Shown: positions 1 to 10,203 of the stretch, piece by piece
Position numbering within the stretch: the first letter of the stretch is position 1
Layout of the letters: every line of letters starts with the position of its first letter
From: Adenophora triphylla var. japonica
Lineage: Eukaryota; Streptophyta; Magnoliopsida; Asterales; Campanulaceae
Assembly: GCA_022495995.1 (NCBI GenBank)
Contig: JAFEMH010002591.1
Span: forward strand, 227,501-291,500
Length of the DNA stretch: 64,000 nucleotides
Direction of reading: 5' to 3'
The notes under the pieces: model-generated
The model's database searches: none
Told to the model about the DNA's origin: nothing
The model's input: only the letters and a program-made list of their open reading frames with translations
Program-made: the position numbers and the translations under genes

Positions 1-348
1 TGTTTTATTTCTTAGTGTATCAAAATCTTATCTATTTGGATTTACGACTAATTTCCCTTTTTGCCATTTTAGGTTAATGGCGTAAAGAAGAGTGAGTGCA
101 AGGATCCAAAACCGAGAGGTCGACAACGTAATCAACTAATGATGTGAGGGAAGAGGATCATGTTGCAGAATGATAACCACGAGGTTTCACTGAGAATAGT
201 TCTAATCATAGGGCTGAGAATACCCAAAATGCTCAGATGGTAATCAAGCTTAATGGGGGTAATGGTCGTGGAGTGCAAAGAACCAAGAGCGCAAAGGATG
301 TATTAGTTCCCTTGCTTCAAGCACTTACAGATTAATCCAAAGAATGCA
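1..348 (+). other. Degraded 5' internal region of the gag-only element
   Basis: No intact reading frame. Short coding-like stretches in several frames run into the Gag below, and a TAG at 304-306 interrupts its frame. Likely leader plus the decayed N-terminal part of gag. Confidence 0.45.
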
Positions 349-1305
349 GTGTTCAAGAAGAATGTGTCAGTGGTGTCCCACCCTAGGCGCATTAGTGATT
401 TAGCAGAATTTAAAAAGCATACTAGCGCAACCTTTAGTGGTATTGGGGGACCTATAGCGGCGAAGGATTGGGTACAAGAAATGAAAAAGACATTTGAGGG
501 GATGTGCTGTCGTGAGAGTATCAAAGTGTCGTGTGCCACCTTCATGTTGAAGGAGGGGGCCTATGATTGGTGGCTTATGGAGAAGCGCAAACATCAGAAT
601 GACGAGTTTTTGTTTACTTGGGAGGATTTCAAGGTGGCCTTTTATGAGAAGTATTTCCCTAGGAGTGAGAAAATTCAGAGAGAGAATGGCTTTATTAAGC
701 TAGTTCAGAAGGACAAGACGGTGTCTGAGTATGAGGCTGAGTTTGCACGTCTTGCCAAGTTTGCCCCTACTTACGTGGCAACTGAAGAAAATCGCGTGCG
801 TAGGTTTGAAGAGGGGTTAAAGCCTGCGATCAAGAGGGGTGTGGTACCATTTGAGCTTAAGACATATAAGGACGTGGTAAACAAGGCATTACTAGTGGAA
901 AGAGGTCTTATTGAAGTGCAAGCAGATTGGGATGACAAGCACAAAAAGAGAGATAGACAAACCAGTTTTCAGGATAATAAAGATTCAGGAAGTCAGGCAA
1001 AGAAACAGGTGACACAACATACTGATGGTGCCAAGTGTCGTGAGTGTGGGGGTAATCATGAAACCCAACGTTGTTATAGAATCTTAAAGGCGTGTTTCAA
1101 TTGTGGGAAGACCGGGCATATGATTAAGGATTTCCCTGAACCACTTAAAGAGAGGTTCACAAAGGATCGTGAGAACAAGGACAAGGGTAAGGACAACAAA
1201 GACGACTCAAATTCAAAGCGTATAGAAAGAGTCTATACTATGAAAGCTAGAGATGATGAGGATGCAAAGTGGACAGTGGCAGGTACGTTAAGTTTAGAGG
1301 ACTAA
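349..1305 (+). CDS. gag: Gag polyprotein of a chromovirus-like element (N-terminus decayed)
   Basis: Encodes a retrotransposon capsid and nucleocapsid protein that would package element RNA in cytoplasmic particles. The retrotrans-gag fold is recognisable from about residue 20 to 190, with conserved WW, F..YFP and FxxGL-type positions. It is followed by a charged linker and two cysteine clusters near residues 230-260: CRECGGNHETQRC and a CCHC-type knuckle beginning CFNCGKTGH. The last cysteine of that knuckle is replaced by phenylalanine (KDFPE), so zinc binding may be impaired. The frame is open from 307 but has no good upstream ATG; the first in-frame ATG is at 481. The real start is therefore lost or upstream in a broken frame. 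About 318 residues are readable. The stop lies just before the polypurine tract, with no pol. Confidence 0.8.
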   Translation: MFKKNVSVVSHPRRISDLAEFKKHTSATFSGIGGPIAAKDWVQEMKKTFEGMCCRESIKVSCATFMLKEGAYDWWLMEKRKHQNDEFLFTWEDFKVAFYEKYFPRSEKIQRENGFIKLVQKDKTVSEYEAEFARLAKFAPTYVATEENRVRRFEEGLKPAIKRGVVPFELKTYKDVVNKALLVERGLIEVQADWDDKHKKRDRQTSFQDNKDSGSQAKKQVTQHTDGAKCRECGGNHETQRCYRILKACFNCGKTGHMIKDFPEPLKERFTKDRENKDKGKDNKDDSNSKRIERVYTMKARDDEDAKWTVAGTLSLED

Positions 1306-1314
1306 ACTTCTTTT

Positions 1315-1327
1315 AAGGGGGTAAGAA
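1315..1327 (+). promoter_or_regulatory. Polypurine tract (plus-strand primer)
   Basis: AAGGGGGTAAGAA, almost pure purine, directly abuts the TG start of the LTR. This is the expected position for the primer of second-strand synthesis. Confidence 0.75.
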
Positions 1328-3684
1328 TGTAATAACATGTTTCCTTTAAGTAATTATTAAATTGATTTATTTATTATTAGTTACTTGGGTTATATTTTAA
1401 GAGGATAATAACTGGGCTCAAATCATTGATGGGCTAGGACTCTTTGTGGACTTAAAACTCCTTTGGGGCTAGGGCTTTGGGAATAACAAATATAAATACT
1501 CCTTCCTAACCTAGCACACCTGGCCACTCTCACCGTGAATTAGAAAATAGAAGAAGGAGGCGACAGTTCTCTGTTGAGAGAAATAGAGAGAAACTGTGAG
1601 GGAGAAAGAGAGCGGACAGAGGGAGAGACCAACTTAGGAGAAGAAGGAAGAAGAAGAAGGAGGAAGAAGGCTCCATTGTTGTAATTCAAGATTCAATCCA
1701 AGGTAAGAACAACTCTTTTTTTGATTTGGTTTATTTAGATTGAAAACCCAAGAAGAAAATCCTAGAAATCTAAAAGTGAGATTGGGTTGAGAAATCAAAT
1801 TATTAGGATATGAATCATGAAATTCTTTATTGTTTTGGGATTTTGATATTGAAACCCTAGAAAATCCTTCATTGTTGATTAAGATTAGGGTTGGATATGT
1901 GATTATGGGTGTTAATTCATTTCAAGGGTTAGGGGTAGTGTGTGTCGTGTGTGTGTTTTTGGGGTGTACAGAGTATGTGCGTGAGTTTCTGTATGTGTGT
2001 GTGTGTTTGCGTGTGTGTGCAGTGTGTGTTTTGTGGGCTGTGGTGGTGTGTGTGCGTGTGCTATAGTGTGTGAGGGTGTGGATGTGTGTGGGTGTGGGTA
2101 TTGTTAGGGTTTGTGTGTGTGTTAATTGCTGTGAATAGTAGGTTTATGTGCTGTGAATAGTGCTGATGTGTGTTGTGAATAGTGCTGGTGTGTTTTAGTG
2201 TGTGATGAAAAAGGTGTAATTGGTGTGTGTAATTGTGAATTAGAGAGTATTATTAGGATTTGATTATAGGAACCCTAGGGGTAATTTGGTAACACCAATG
2301 GGGGATTGGTTAACAGAAGAAGATATTAAGGAAGATTAAATTATAGGTTAATAAGAAAGATTAAAGAATGTTCGGGTTAGGTAATTAGGCATTATTTGTG
2401 CCCTAAGAAACCTTTTTGCAATGATTGTAGATTTATGCGCGTGAAACATTGTTGGAAGTACTAAGCAACGCTAAGGTAAGGGATTATACATCTTTAAGTT
2501 AATTGATTTCCGCTCCGTTTCATTATTTAGGCTTCCGCATATTTCTTGGCGACGTACGTTTCTTTGATACGTAAAAGCTGACCTCGCGTCAGTATTTGTT
2601 TTGACTCCCTCGTTTACCGTTATTTGCTAATCTTTTGTTATTCGTTTGCTAAATCGTCCTTTTGGTTTCGTAAAGACAGAATTTTATTGTTATTGTGAAA
2701 GTTCGTATTCTGTATAAAAAAATGAGTTTTGATATGATATGATTTTGTTTCATCAATGATCGCTAAGTTAGACAACCTGCTTCGGTGGGGTATATTTGAT
2801 ATTTGGCCTTCGGGCAAACTTAGTACACCGCTTCAAATTAGTGGTGGGGTGTTCCGGATACACTGTTTAGGACTCTACGGAGTCAATTTTGTTTCCTTTA
2901 TGAGATTTTGGTTTGATAAGATCAGTGGACCACTTATGTAATCATGATGTCTGTGAATGATTTGATTATCTACAGCTGTTATGAGACAGTTGTAGATAAC
3001 TAGATCATTCGAGTCAACTTTGTTCAGCTTATCAGTCCTTTGAATTTTCTTATAATCTGTGAGTGGTTTAGTTAGTTAAAACTGGTATGTGACGGTTTTA
3101 ATTAAGTAAATCATTCGAGTCAATTTGAATCGATTTCGTCATCATTTGAAACTCCAAAATATTTGTCAACTCAGTTTGTGAAACCGTTGAGATTTTGAAA
3201 GACATTTGGTTTTGAGATTTGTTAAATAACTATTTCGAATTTGTGTTCTGTTATGTCTTCGATTGTTATTTGGAATTTGTATCGTTTGATATTCCTTCAG
3301 GTCAACTCCTCCTTAGTAACCGGAGGGGTTGTATATGAACTTACTGGGCATTGTTCGCTCACCCTTTCATCTTCTTTTCTTCCAGATTTCATATAGGAAG
3401 AATGTGAAACGGTTCGGGAGCACTTAATAAGGAGTTCAAGGATCGTTTTAGTTTATTCATTTTAGACTCTTTATTTAGTTATTGCAATTATTTGAGAGAT
3501 TGTAAGACTTTAATGATTTTGTTGAACTAGTGGATTGTACTAGCCGTTGAAATTGTTACCGTTATCCGCATTTAATTTTTTTCAAATTGTGGTTAGTGTT
3601 TGAATTATAATTTTAGTAGCCGTTGAAGGTTATTTTATTATCGATTAAGTATTATTATTGTTGTGAAAATTCGAGGCCGTTACA
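1328..3684 (+). repeat. 3' LTR of the gag-only element (2357 bp)
   Basis: Begins TGTAATAAC and ends GGCCGTTACA, giving the TG...CA ends and a short terminal inverted repeat. A TATA box (TATAAATA) lies at 1491. A purine-rich GAGA stretch at 1553-1670 and a splice-donor-like GGTAAGAAC near 1700 lie downstream. A TG-rich simple repeat occupies about 1930-2130. The ORFs inside it are composition artefacts. The partner LTR is outside the window, so age and target duplication cannot be read. Confidence 0.7.
1930..2130 (+). repeat. TG-rich simple repeat
   Basis: Imperfect GT microsatellite inside the LTR. It creates a meaningless Cys/Val-rich frame. Confidence 0.8.
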
Positions 3685-3912
3685 GAATGCACATTACATC
3701 CTTATAGGTCCCACGTCATTTCCACTAGATATAATTTTAAGTGTCACTTTTTATAATTGATTAAGTCGTTACTAATTAAACATACTTCCTCCGTTTCAGT
3801 TCAATTGAGACTTATTTTCTTTTTGGTCCGTTTCAGTTTAATTGAGACTGTTCAAAATGGAAGGAAATCTTTACTATTTTCCCCACTCATTCTCTCTCCT
3901 ATTTTACTTTTA

Positions 3913-4201
3913 GGCCCCGTTTGTTTCCGGGAAAAAGGGAGGAAAACGTTTTCCGAAAAACGTTTTCCCCATTTTCCGGTGTTTGGTAATTTTTCGGAAA
4001 ACGTTTTCCCCATTTTCCCCGAAACATGTTTGTTTTTCGGAAAACGTTTTCCCATTTTCCGGTGTTTGGTAGTTTTCCGGAAAATGGAGAAAATGTTTTT
4101 CGAAAAACATTTTCCGCCGTTTCTAAGGAAAACGTTTTCCGGATTTTTCCTAAGGAAGTTGTTTTCCGAAAAATGGTGTAAAAAAGTGGATGGATAATAT
4201 T

Positions 4202-4258
<57 letters not shown>

Positions 4259-4332
4259 TAATAATAATAAAATAATAATAATAATAACAAAATAATAATA
4301 AAATAATAATAATAATAAAATAATAATAAAAA

Positions 4333-4400
<68 letters not shown>

Positions 4401-4656
4401 TTTAAAATAATAAAATAATAATAATAATAATAATAATAAAATAATAATAAAATAATAGTAATAATAATAATAATAATTTTTCGAAAAACATCTTCATTTT
4501 CCGGAATTTCCCATTTTCCCCATTTTCCTAAGGAAGTTGTTTTCCAGAAAAACATCTTCCTCATTTTCCGGAAAACGTTTTCCACATTTTCGAAAAACGT
4601 TTTCCTTTTCCGGAAAACATTTTCCGAAAGTTATTTTCCTCGAAACAAACGGAGCC
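3913..4656. mobile_element. Tourist-like (PIF/Harbinger) MITE, 744 bp, foldback-rich
   Basis: Terminal inverted repeats GGCCCCGTTTGTTTC and GAAACAAACGGAGCC are flanked by TTA on both sides (3910-3912 and 4657-4659), the Tourist target duplication. The interior is built of many copies of the palindrome GGAAAACGTTTTCC and variants, so both arms can fold on themselves as well as on each other. The centre is an expanded TAA repeat. No transposase is encoded. Confidence 0.85.
4200..4479. repeat. TAA/ATA trinucleotide microsatellite
   Basis: About 280 bp of AATAAT repeats with occasional AAATAA interruptions, inside the Tourist MITE. It produces a false antisense Tyr/Ile/Leu ORF. Confidence 0.95.
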
Positions 4657-4949
4657 TTATACTCACAACACCAATCAAATCACTATTCCTTCCACTCATT
4701 CTCTCTCCTATTTAATTTTTCATACTCATAATATTTTCTTCCATTTTTTCTCTCTCTTACTTTTTCTTACTCTTTTTTAATCTGTGTGCTCAAAAATTTG
4801 ATATCAATTGGACCGGAAAAGAGGGAGTATATCCTATTTATGATATGTAGGCAGTACCAAAAAAATCGCTTTATGGGCCGCTTGTGCGACAATATTTCAC
4901 ATCAACAGTGTCCAAATTGATGATAGCCTTAGATACTTAAAATAATATA

Positions 4950-5232
4950 CTCCCTCCGTCCCGGAACAATCTTCACACTTTTCCTTTTGGGCGTTCCAAA
5001 ATTTACTTCACACATTTAAAACTTACCTAAAATGGAAAGGAATCTTTACTATTCCCTCCACTCATTCTCTCTCCTACATTATTTTAATACTCACAACACC
5101 ATTATAATTTACTATTCCTTCCACTCATTCTCTCTCCTATTTTATTTTCACACTCACAACATTTACCTTTAATACCCTCTTCCTTAAAACCCAAACATTT
5201 TTGCCTCAAATTAAGTTTGGGGACGGAGGGAG
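4950..5232. mobile_element. Stowaway MITE, 283 bp
   Basis: Ends CTCCCTCCGTCCCGGAA and GGGGACGGAGGGAG are inverted, with TA at 4948-4949 and 5233-5234. It contains two internal copies of the CACTCATTCTCTCTCC block. Confidence 0.9.
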
Positions 5233-5234
5233 TA

Positions 5235-6330
5235 TATTTTTTTTTTATTGCAAATTATCTATAGGAAAAATTAATGTGCAATTATATTCTTCATTATCTA
5301 ATCTATACCAACAACTAAACCTTTTTTTACACATTGATTTATATATAAAATCTAAAATAAGAATTTTTGAACTCAAATCGAATTTCAAAGATGAAAAAGG
5401 GATGGTCTTTATTATTTGTGGGCGCATTATTACGTGAAATATTCTACTTAAGGCATTACGGAAAGCTAATGATAGGCACATTTACGCGTCGCAATTTTTT
5501 TTTTTAAATTTAAATATATTTATTTGGAATCATTTATCTGGCAAAGTATCCTTAGACATGACCTTATTTATTATTATCATTGTTGATTGTTTTAATAAAT
5601 TCCCTTTATGTCACCCATTTAAGATGCAGGTGTTTAGAATCGGGTTCTTATCGTAATTAGAATGATTTTGATCTTATTAGATAATTGCTTCTCTTTGAAA
5701 ATTCCAAAAGAATTTTGACTTCATGCAAGTGCCATATTGATTTTTTTTTTTTTTTTTTTTTTGAAATCGGTTCCATATTGTTATTAAGTGTGGCATTTTT
5801 TGTTTGTTTAGTCCAAAATTAAGTGCTGTATTTTTAAATAAGAAAATATTCTTAGTGTAGTTTTAACATGATACTAATAATTAATATATAAGTACATAAA
5901 ACATATTTTTTATAAACATTTATGAGTCAATTATAATATTTATTATGTGACGGAGGAAAAATGGAATATAGGGCCTTGAAAGAAAGATTAGAGAGCATCT
6001 CATAGGAAGAGAGTGGAGAATGGAATTAGAATCACTTTGGTCGGCCTCTTACTAAAAGATGGCTTCTCTCAAAAAAGATAAATTTAGAGTCTCATTGAAG
6101 CCAATTAATTTTAAATTAAAAAAAAACAAATAACAAAATTCTATATAATTATTATTATTATTATTGTTGTTCAGTTGACCTAGATGGCTTTATGTACAAT
6201 ATGTGAATTTGACAATGTATATAATGTTGGTAGTTGTCAAAGTCTAGTGTCAACTAAAAGTTAAGAATCAAATTATTATGAATCATTCTCTCAGTCTACA
6301 GAGAATGTATCAACAGAAGAAGAAAGTAAA
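5235..6330. other. Intergenic AT-rich DNA
   Basis: About 1.1 kb with no credible gene or recognisable element. A 20-base poly-T lies near 5742-5762 and a short ATT repeat near 6150-6168. Confidence 0.6.
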
Positions 6331-6332
6331 TA

Positions 6333-6593
6333 CTCCCTCCGTCCCACAAAATTTTACACCTTTACTGTTGAGTTGAGAACGGAAAATAAGGAATAATGTT
6401 ATTAAAGTAGGTGTTGTGAGTGGGAGGAGAGAGAATGAGTGGAGAGAATAGTAAATTTGAAAAATGTTGTGAGTATGACAAGTGGGTCCCATGAATAAAG
6501 ATGTATTAAAAAATTTCCTTTTTAGGAAAGTGAGACTTTAAAGTGGGACGCCCAAAATAATAAAAGGGGTAATGTTTTATGGGACGGAGGGAG
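6333..6593. mobile_element. Stowaway MITE, 261 bp
   Basis: Ends CTCCCTCCGTCCCAC and GTTTTATGGGACGGAGGGAG are inverted, with TA at 6331-6332 and 6594-6595. The interior is in the opposite orientation to the copy at 4950 (GAGAGAGAATGAGTGGAG). Confidence 0.9.
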
Positions 6594-6834
6594 TATGGAA
6601 TTTGACCCCATTTTTTTTTTTTTTTGGATAAATCAATTCTTTTTAAGTTTCTTATTAAATTAAAATGATCTGACTTTTTTTATATAATCAATAACTATAT
6701 AAAGGCTGAAGTGCAAAACACTTCAGCACACTCCCCATTTTTTCGCTCAAATTAGAACTGAGACTAAATAGAGACAAGGTTTATTACTCATTTACTAAAC
6801 ACACACCCTTTAATAACCCGAAATAAAATTTAAA

Positions 6835-7390
6835 AAAATTTGAGGAATATTGATTCCACATCGTCTAGGAATTAAAATGCTAGAAAATGGAGTAGTATAA
6901 ATTTTGGGTCCTTTGGCTCCTTAGTGAACACTAGCTTTCTTGATGTATAAATTTTGGGGCCTTTTGCTCCTTAGTCAAAATCATCTTTCTTGGTGTTGGG
7001 CGTGCCTAGGTCACGCCTAGGGCGCCTTTCACCGCCAAATGGCTCCTTAACTAAGACTTTTCATAGCACCTTAATTTCTCAAGAAAGCTTTACATTTAGT
7101 ATATATTGAGAGGTCTTAGCATTTGAAAATCAAATGGGATATTAATCTCACATCGTCTAGGAATTGAAATATTAGGAAATGGAGTAGTATATATTGAGAG
7201 GCCTTAGCATTTGAAAACCAAATGGGATATTAATCCCACGTCGTCTAGGAATTGAAATGCTAGGAAATGTAAATTTTGAAGCCTTTGGCTCCTTAGTGAA
7301 CACCAGCTTTCTTTGTGTTCGCCGTCCCTAGGTCACGCCTAGGGCGCCTAATCACCGCAAAATGGCTCATTAACTAAGACTTTTCATAGC
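6835..7390. repeat. Unclassified repeat with two partial direct copies
   Basis: Two related copies (about 6835-7055 and 7216-7390) share CACATCGTCTAGGAATT, CTTTGGCTCCTTAGTGAACA, CTAGGTCACGCCTAGGGCGCC-type and CTAAGACTTTTCATAGC blocks in the same order. Between them lies a partial third copy containing ATATTGAGAGG, TTAGCATTTGAAAA and CAAATGGGATATTAATC. It looks like remnants of LTRs or a small repeat family. I see no coding. Confidence 0.5.
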
Positions 7391-7452
7391 CCATCGTTCA
7401 ATGGTGGAGGAGTTGGGGAACTACCAACTCCTCCACCATTGAACGATGGGCT
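7388..7452. repeat. Perfect 29-bp inverted repeat (65-nt hairpin)
   Basis: The arm 7388-7416 (starting AGCCCATCGTTC) and the arm 7424-7452 (ending GAACGATGGGCT) are exact reverse complements, separated by the 7-base loop GGAACTA. It sits at the junction between the repeat on its left and element A on its right. Confidence 0.9.
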
Positions 7453-9509
7453 GGCCCCACTATAAATGAATCTGCGTTCTAGTGGACAGCCAGTAAGCGA
7501 GGTAATACTGCCAAATACTACTCGTCGTCGGCGTCGAGGAAGGCCTGTTGGCAGTCAGACGGGGAGGAATTCCGCCAAGGGGGCATTGGAGCTTCCCCTC
7601 CACAGATTGATCGCTTAACTCTCTTACACAAGGTTCTAAAAAGCGCTAGGCGGATGCTGCAGGCGAGCGGGCCTAGCCGCCAGGCGGACTAGCCTGGGAC
7701 TAATCGAGATTAGCCTGATTAGTCGTGACCCAAAGTGGCTTAGAACTAGGCGTCTGAGAGGGCCTGCGCCAGCGGGGCCTAGGCGCCCTTAGGCGGGGTC
7801 TTTTAGAACAGAGCTCTTACATCAACAAATGGAAACTCTACAACACATTTATGAAACACAAAATGCCTTGCTGCAACTGGATCCTGAGCATTCCCTGGCT
7901 GAATTCATAAGGCCTACGAGGACTGGAAATTCCATTGGAGGGGAAAGTCATCTTGATAGGCGGGGTAGCCGGGGAGAATAGAGAAAATCTTCCTCCTGAC
8001 CAAAATCCCCCTTATCCTGACGCTGCTGGTAGGCCCCAGCAGAAACCTCTCCAAGATGTCCCTCCTCGTCATAAGACTCATGTACATGGAAATGCACGAA
8101 ACAATGAAGATTTGAGAAATCACATGAATAATCAGAGGGACCAGGAGGTTAATTCTGCTATCTTGAGAGCAACGCTTACTCATGCAAGGCAAAAAACCCC
8201 TCCTTGTCAAAACCCCTCTCCTCGACCTAGGAGCCCTATTCGACCTAGGAGCCCTCCTCGACATAAGCATAAGGATCCTCGTCAGAGAACTCCTCCCCGT
8301 ACATAGATAGCTACTAGGAGGGACATAACACCTCCTCGTTATTTTAGGCCATTCAATGGCAGAGTACCATCTGGATACGGGGACAATCACCAGGAACATG
8401 AGGAACAAAGTAGAGTGAATGGGCATAAAGAAAAAGAAAGGACTCATCGTAGCTCTCACTTTAGCTCGTGGATCGATGCTAGGGATATTCTACTCTTAAA
8501 AAAGAGATTAGATGAAATGGAAATGGGGAGGAAGCAAGTGGATGATGATGATACCAGTGCCACTTGTCCTTTCTCCCAGCGGATTAATGATCTACCTCCC
8601 AATCATGCCCTTAAAATCCTAAGTTTTGAAAAATATGCGGGAACCACTTACGCACAAGACCATGTGCAAAGTTTTGAATCTACTATGACCCTCCTCACCA
8701 AGGCAGATGATATTCTCTGCAAGGATTTCGCTAGTACCTTCTCCGGAATAGCTTTGTTCTGGTTTCGTGAGCAAAAGAAGGGAAGCATCGATAGTTGGAA
8801 AATCATGAGTAGGAGGTTCATGGACCACTTTGCAATGGCGGGAACGAGAAAGAAAAGACTGACAGATCTTGCCAAAATTGAGCAAGGGAAAAACGAAACA
8901 ACCCTGAGTTATTACAATCTGTTCAGAGCTATGGCTGACCAGGTAGAGGAAAGCCTAACTGATCGGGAGGTGATCGTTTGCTTTAACTCCGGACTAAGAT
9001 CCGGACAATTAATATATGAACTCTCTGCCAGGGAGCCTAAATCGAAATCTGATCTATATAATGTGGATTACGTCATAGCTATGGCAGAAGAGAAAAGTAA
9101 GAAGAGGTCTGAGAAACCAGAGGCAGACGCAGCTGGCACCAAACAGACTTCAAATGGAAGAAACTATAAGGGAAAAAATAGAACTCGGGATAAGGAGAAA
9201 GCCGAGGTTTTCACCCCCTCACCAAGCCTATAACAGAGATCATGCAGTTGGTGAACCTGCTAAGTCCCCGACCACTTGATGAAAGAAAAATTTACACCCG
9301 TGATAGCTCCAAGTATTGTTCCTTTCACAAGGACCACGGACACGACACTGAGAACTGCATCTCCCTTAAAAGAATGATCCAGAGATGGGTAGATGAGGAA
9401 AAACTTGATCTTTATGTTATGATAACAAGTGAAGAAGAAAGGATGACGATAACGATGACAAAGATGATGAAAAGGAAGACAGGCCTCATAGAGCTAGTCT
9501 CCATGTTAT
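7453..9509 (+). pseudogene. gag: Gag of element A (broken, with a hAT MITE inside)
   Basis: Capsid and nucleocapsid precursor. The N-terminal coding (about 7470-8300) is Arg/Pro-rich and is split by the MITE at 7629-7813. It contains in-frame stops, for instance near 7979 and 8304. The readable capsid part is 8415-9233. Its core runs from the PFSQRINDLPP stretch through KYAGTT.AQDHVQSF to SRRFMDHFA.AGTRKKR, a Tat-type Gag signature. A stop at 9231-9233 is followed in another frame at 9242-9511 by the nucleocapsid-like motif YCSFHKDHGHDTENC. That is the His/Cys pattern of Tat Gag rather than a CCHC knuckle. Confidence 0.8.
7629..7813. mobile_element. hAT-type MITE, 185 bp
   Basis: Flanked by an exact 8-bp target duplication CTCTTACA (7621-7628 and 7814-7821). 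Ends CAAGGTTCTAAAA and TTTTAGAACAGAG are imperfect inverted repeats. The interior is GC-rich with palindromic GGCGCCTAGGC-like blocks. It interrupts the gag of element A. Confidence 0.88.
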
Positions 9510-9537
9510 AAGGGAGGAGACTATTTACAATAAAAAA

Positions 9538-10200
9538 TTGAAGGACCAGATACATGAGCTAAGTAAGGTCTACCACATCCCCGCCTGGATCCATAAGGAA
9601 CAGGAAATCATCAGCTTCTCTCCTAATAAACTGGCTGGAAGCCGCGCAACTCGAGAACAACCTCTATTAATCAAAGGGAGGATTGATAACTGTGAATCTG
9701 AAAGGCTCCCCATAGACTCGAGGGCCTCCAGGGACATTCTATAGTATTCTACCTTCCAGAAGATGAATCTAAAGGATAGCATGCTGGAGCCATACTCTTA
9801 AAGACTAGAAAACTTCACCAATCACAAAGTCAGCGCTGTCGGGACAATTGACTTATTGCTGGAAGTTGGGGAACATCCCTTCCGAGAAAAGGTCATAGTA
9901 ACATTCGTGGTCATGTACCTGACAAGTGAATACCACGCCATCCTAGGCATTCCAAGTCAAGGTAAACTTGGGTTGGTCGCCTCCCTACCTCACCAACGAG
10001 TTAAATTTCCCACTCATGCTGGAATCAGATGCGTGAGTGCGACGCCCAAAGACTTATTGGAACATGTGATGAAGAGCAGAAAAACTGCTAGAAAGGTGAA
10101 GGTAGATACACCAGACAAAAATTTGAAAATCTCTAAGTGTGTAAAGACTACCAGCATCGGTTCTAGGCTGAAGTTGATTTCTGAAACAGAGGATGAGTAA
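9538..10200 (+). pseudogene. pol: Protease region of element A
   Basis: Aspartic-protease region that would cleave the polyprotein. The readable pieces are 9538-9744, which ends in LPIDSRASRDIL, and 9856-10200, which contains YHAILGIPSQGKLG. The second is the conserved flap and C-terminal part of Tat proteases. The active-site triad, normally D-S/T-G-A, reads D-S-R-A, so a glycine-to-arginine change should kill activity. The two pieces are separated by stops and a frame change. Confidence 0.65.
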
Positions 10201-10203
10201 CAC

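Larger units (their letters stand above)
1..3684 (+). mobile_element. Gag-only LTR retrotransposon (TR-GAG-like), 3' portion
   Basis: The 3' part of a Ty3/gypsy-type element whose 5' end lies outside the window. A Gag ORF is followed within about 10 bases by a polypurine tract and a long LTR that begins TGTAATAAC and ends GGCCGTTACA. No protease, RT, RNase H or integrase lies between the gag stop and the LTR, where pol belongs in an autonomous element. That layout matches the non-autonomous TR-GAG class described in plants. The Gag type and the long LTR suggest derivation from a Tekay/Del chromovirus. Whether pol was never present or was deleted cannot be told here. Confidence 0.75.
3785..4827. 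mobile_element. Stowaway MITE carrying a nested Tourist MITE
   Basis: The terminal repeats CTTCCTCCGTTTCAG (left) and GGACCGGAAAAGAGGGAG (right) are inverted copies of the Stowaway end and are flanked by TA (3783-3784 and 4828-4829). The internal block with CACTCATTCTCTCTCC is shared with the Stowaway copies at 4950 and 6333. The body is split by a Tourist insertion at 3913-4656; without it the MITE would be about 300 bp. Confidence 0.85.

Noticed and set aside
1830..2066. Cys/Val-rich 78-codon ORF
   Set aside because: Lies in a GT-rich simple repeat inside an LTR.
2756..2941. 61-codon ORF in the first LTR
   Set aside because: Short, no domain, lies inside an LTR.
4202..4585. 127-codon minus-strand ORF rich in Tyr, Ile and Leu
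   Set aside because: It is a translation of the TAA microsatellite inside the Tourist MITE.
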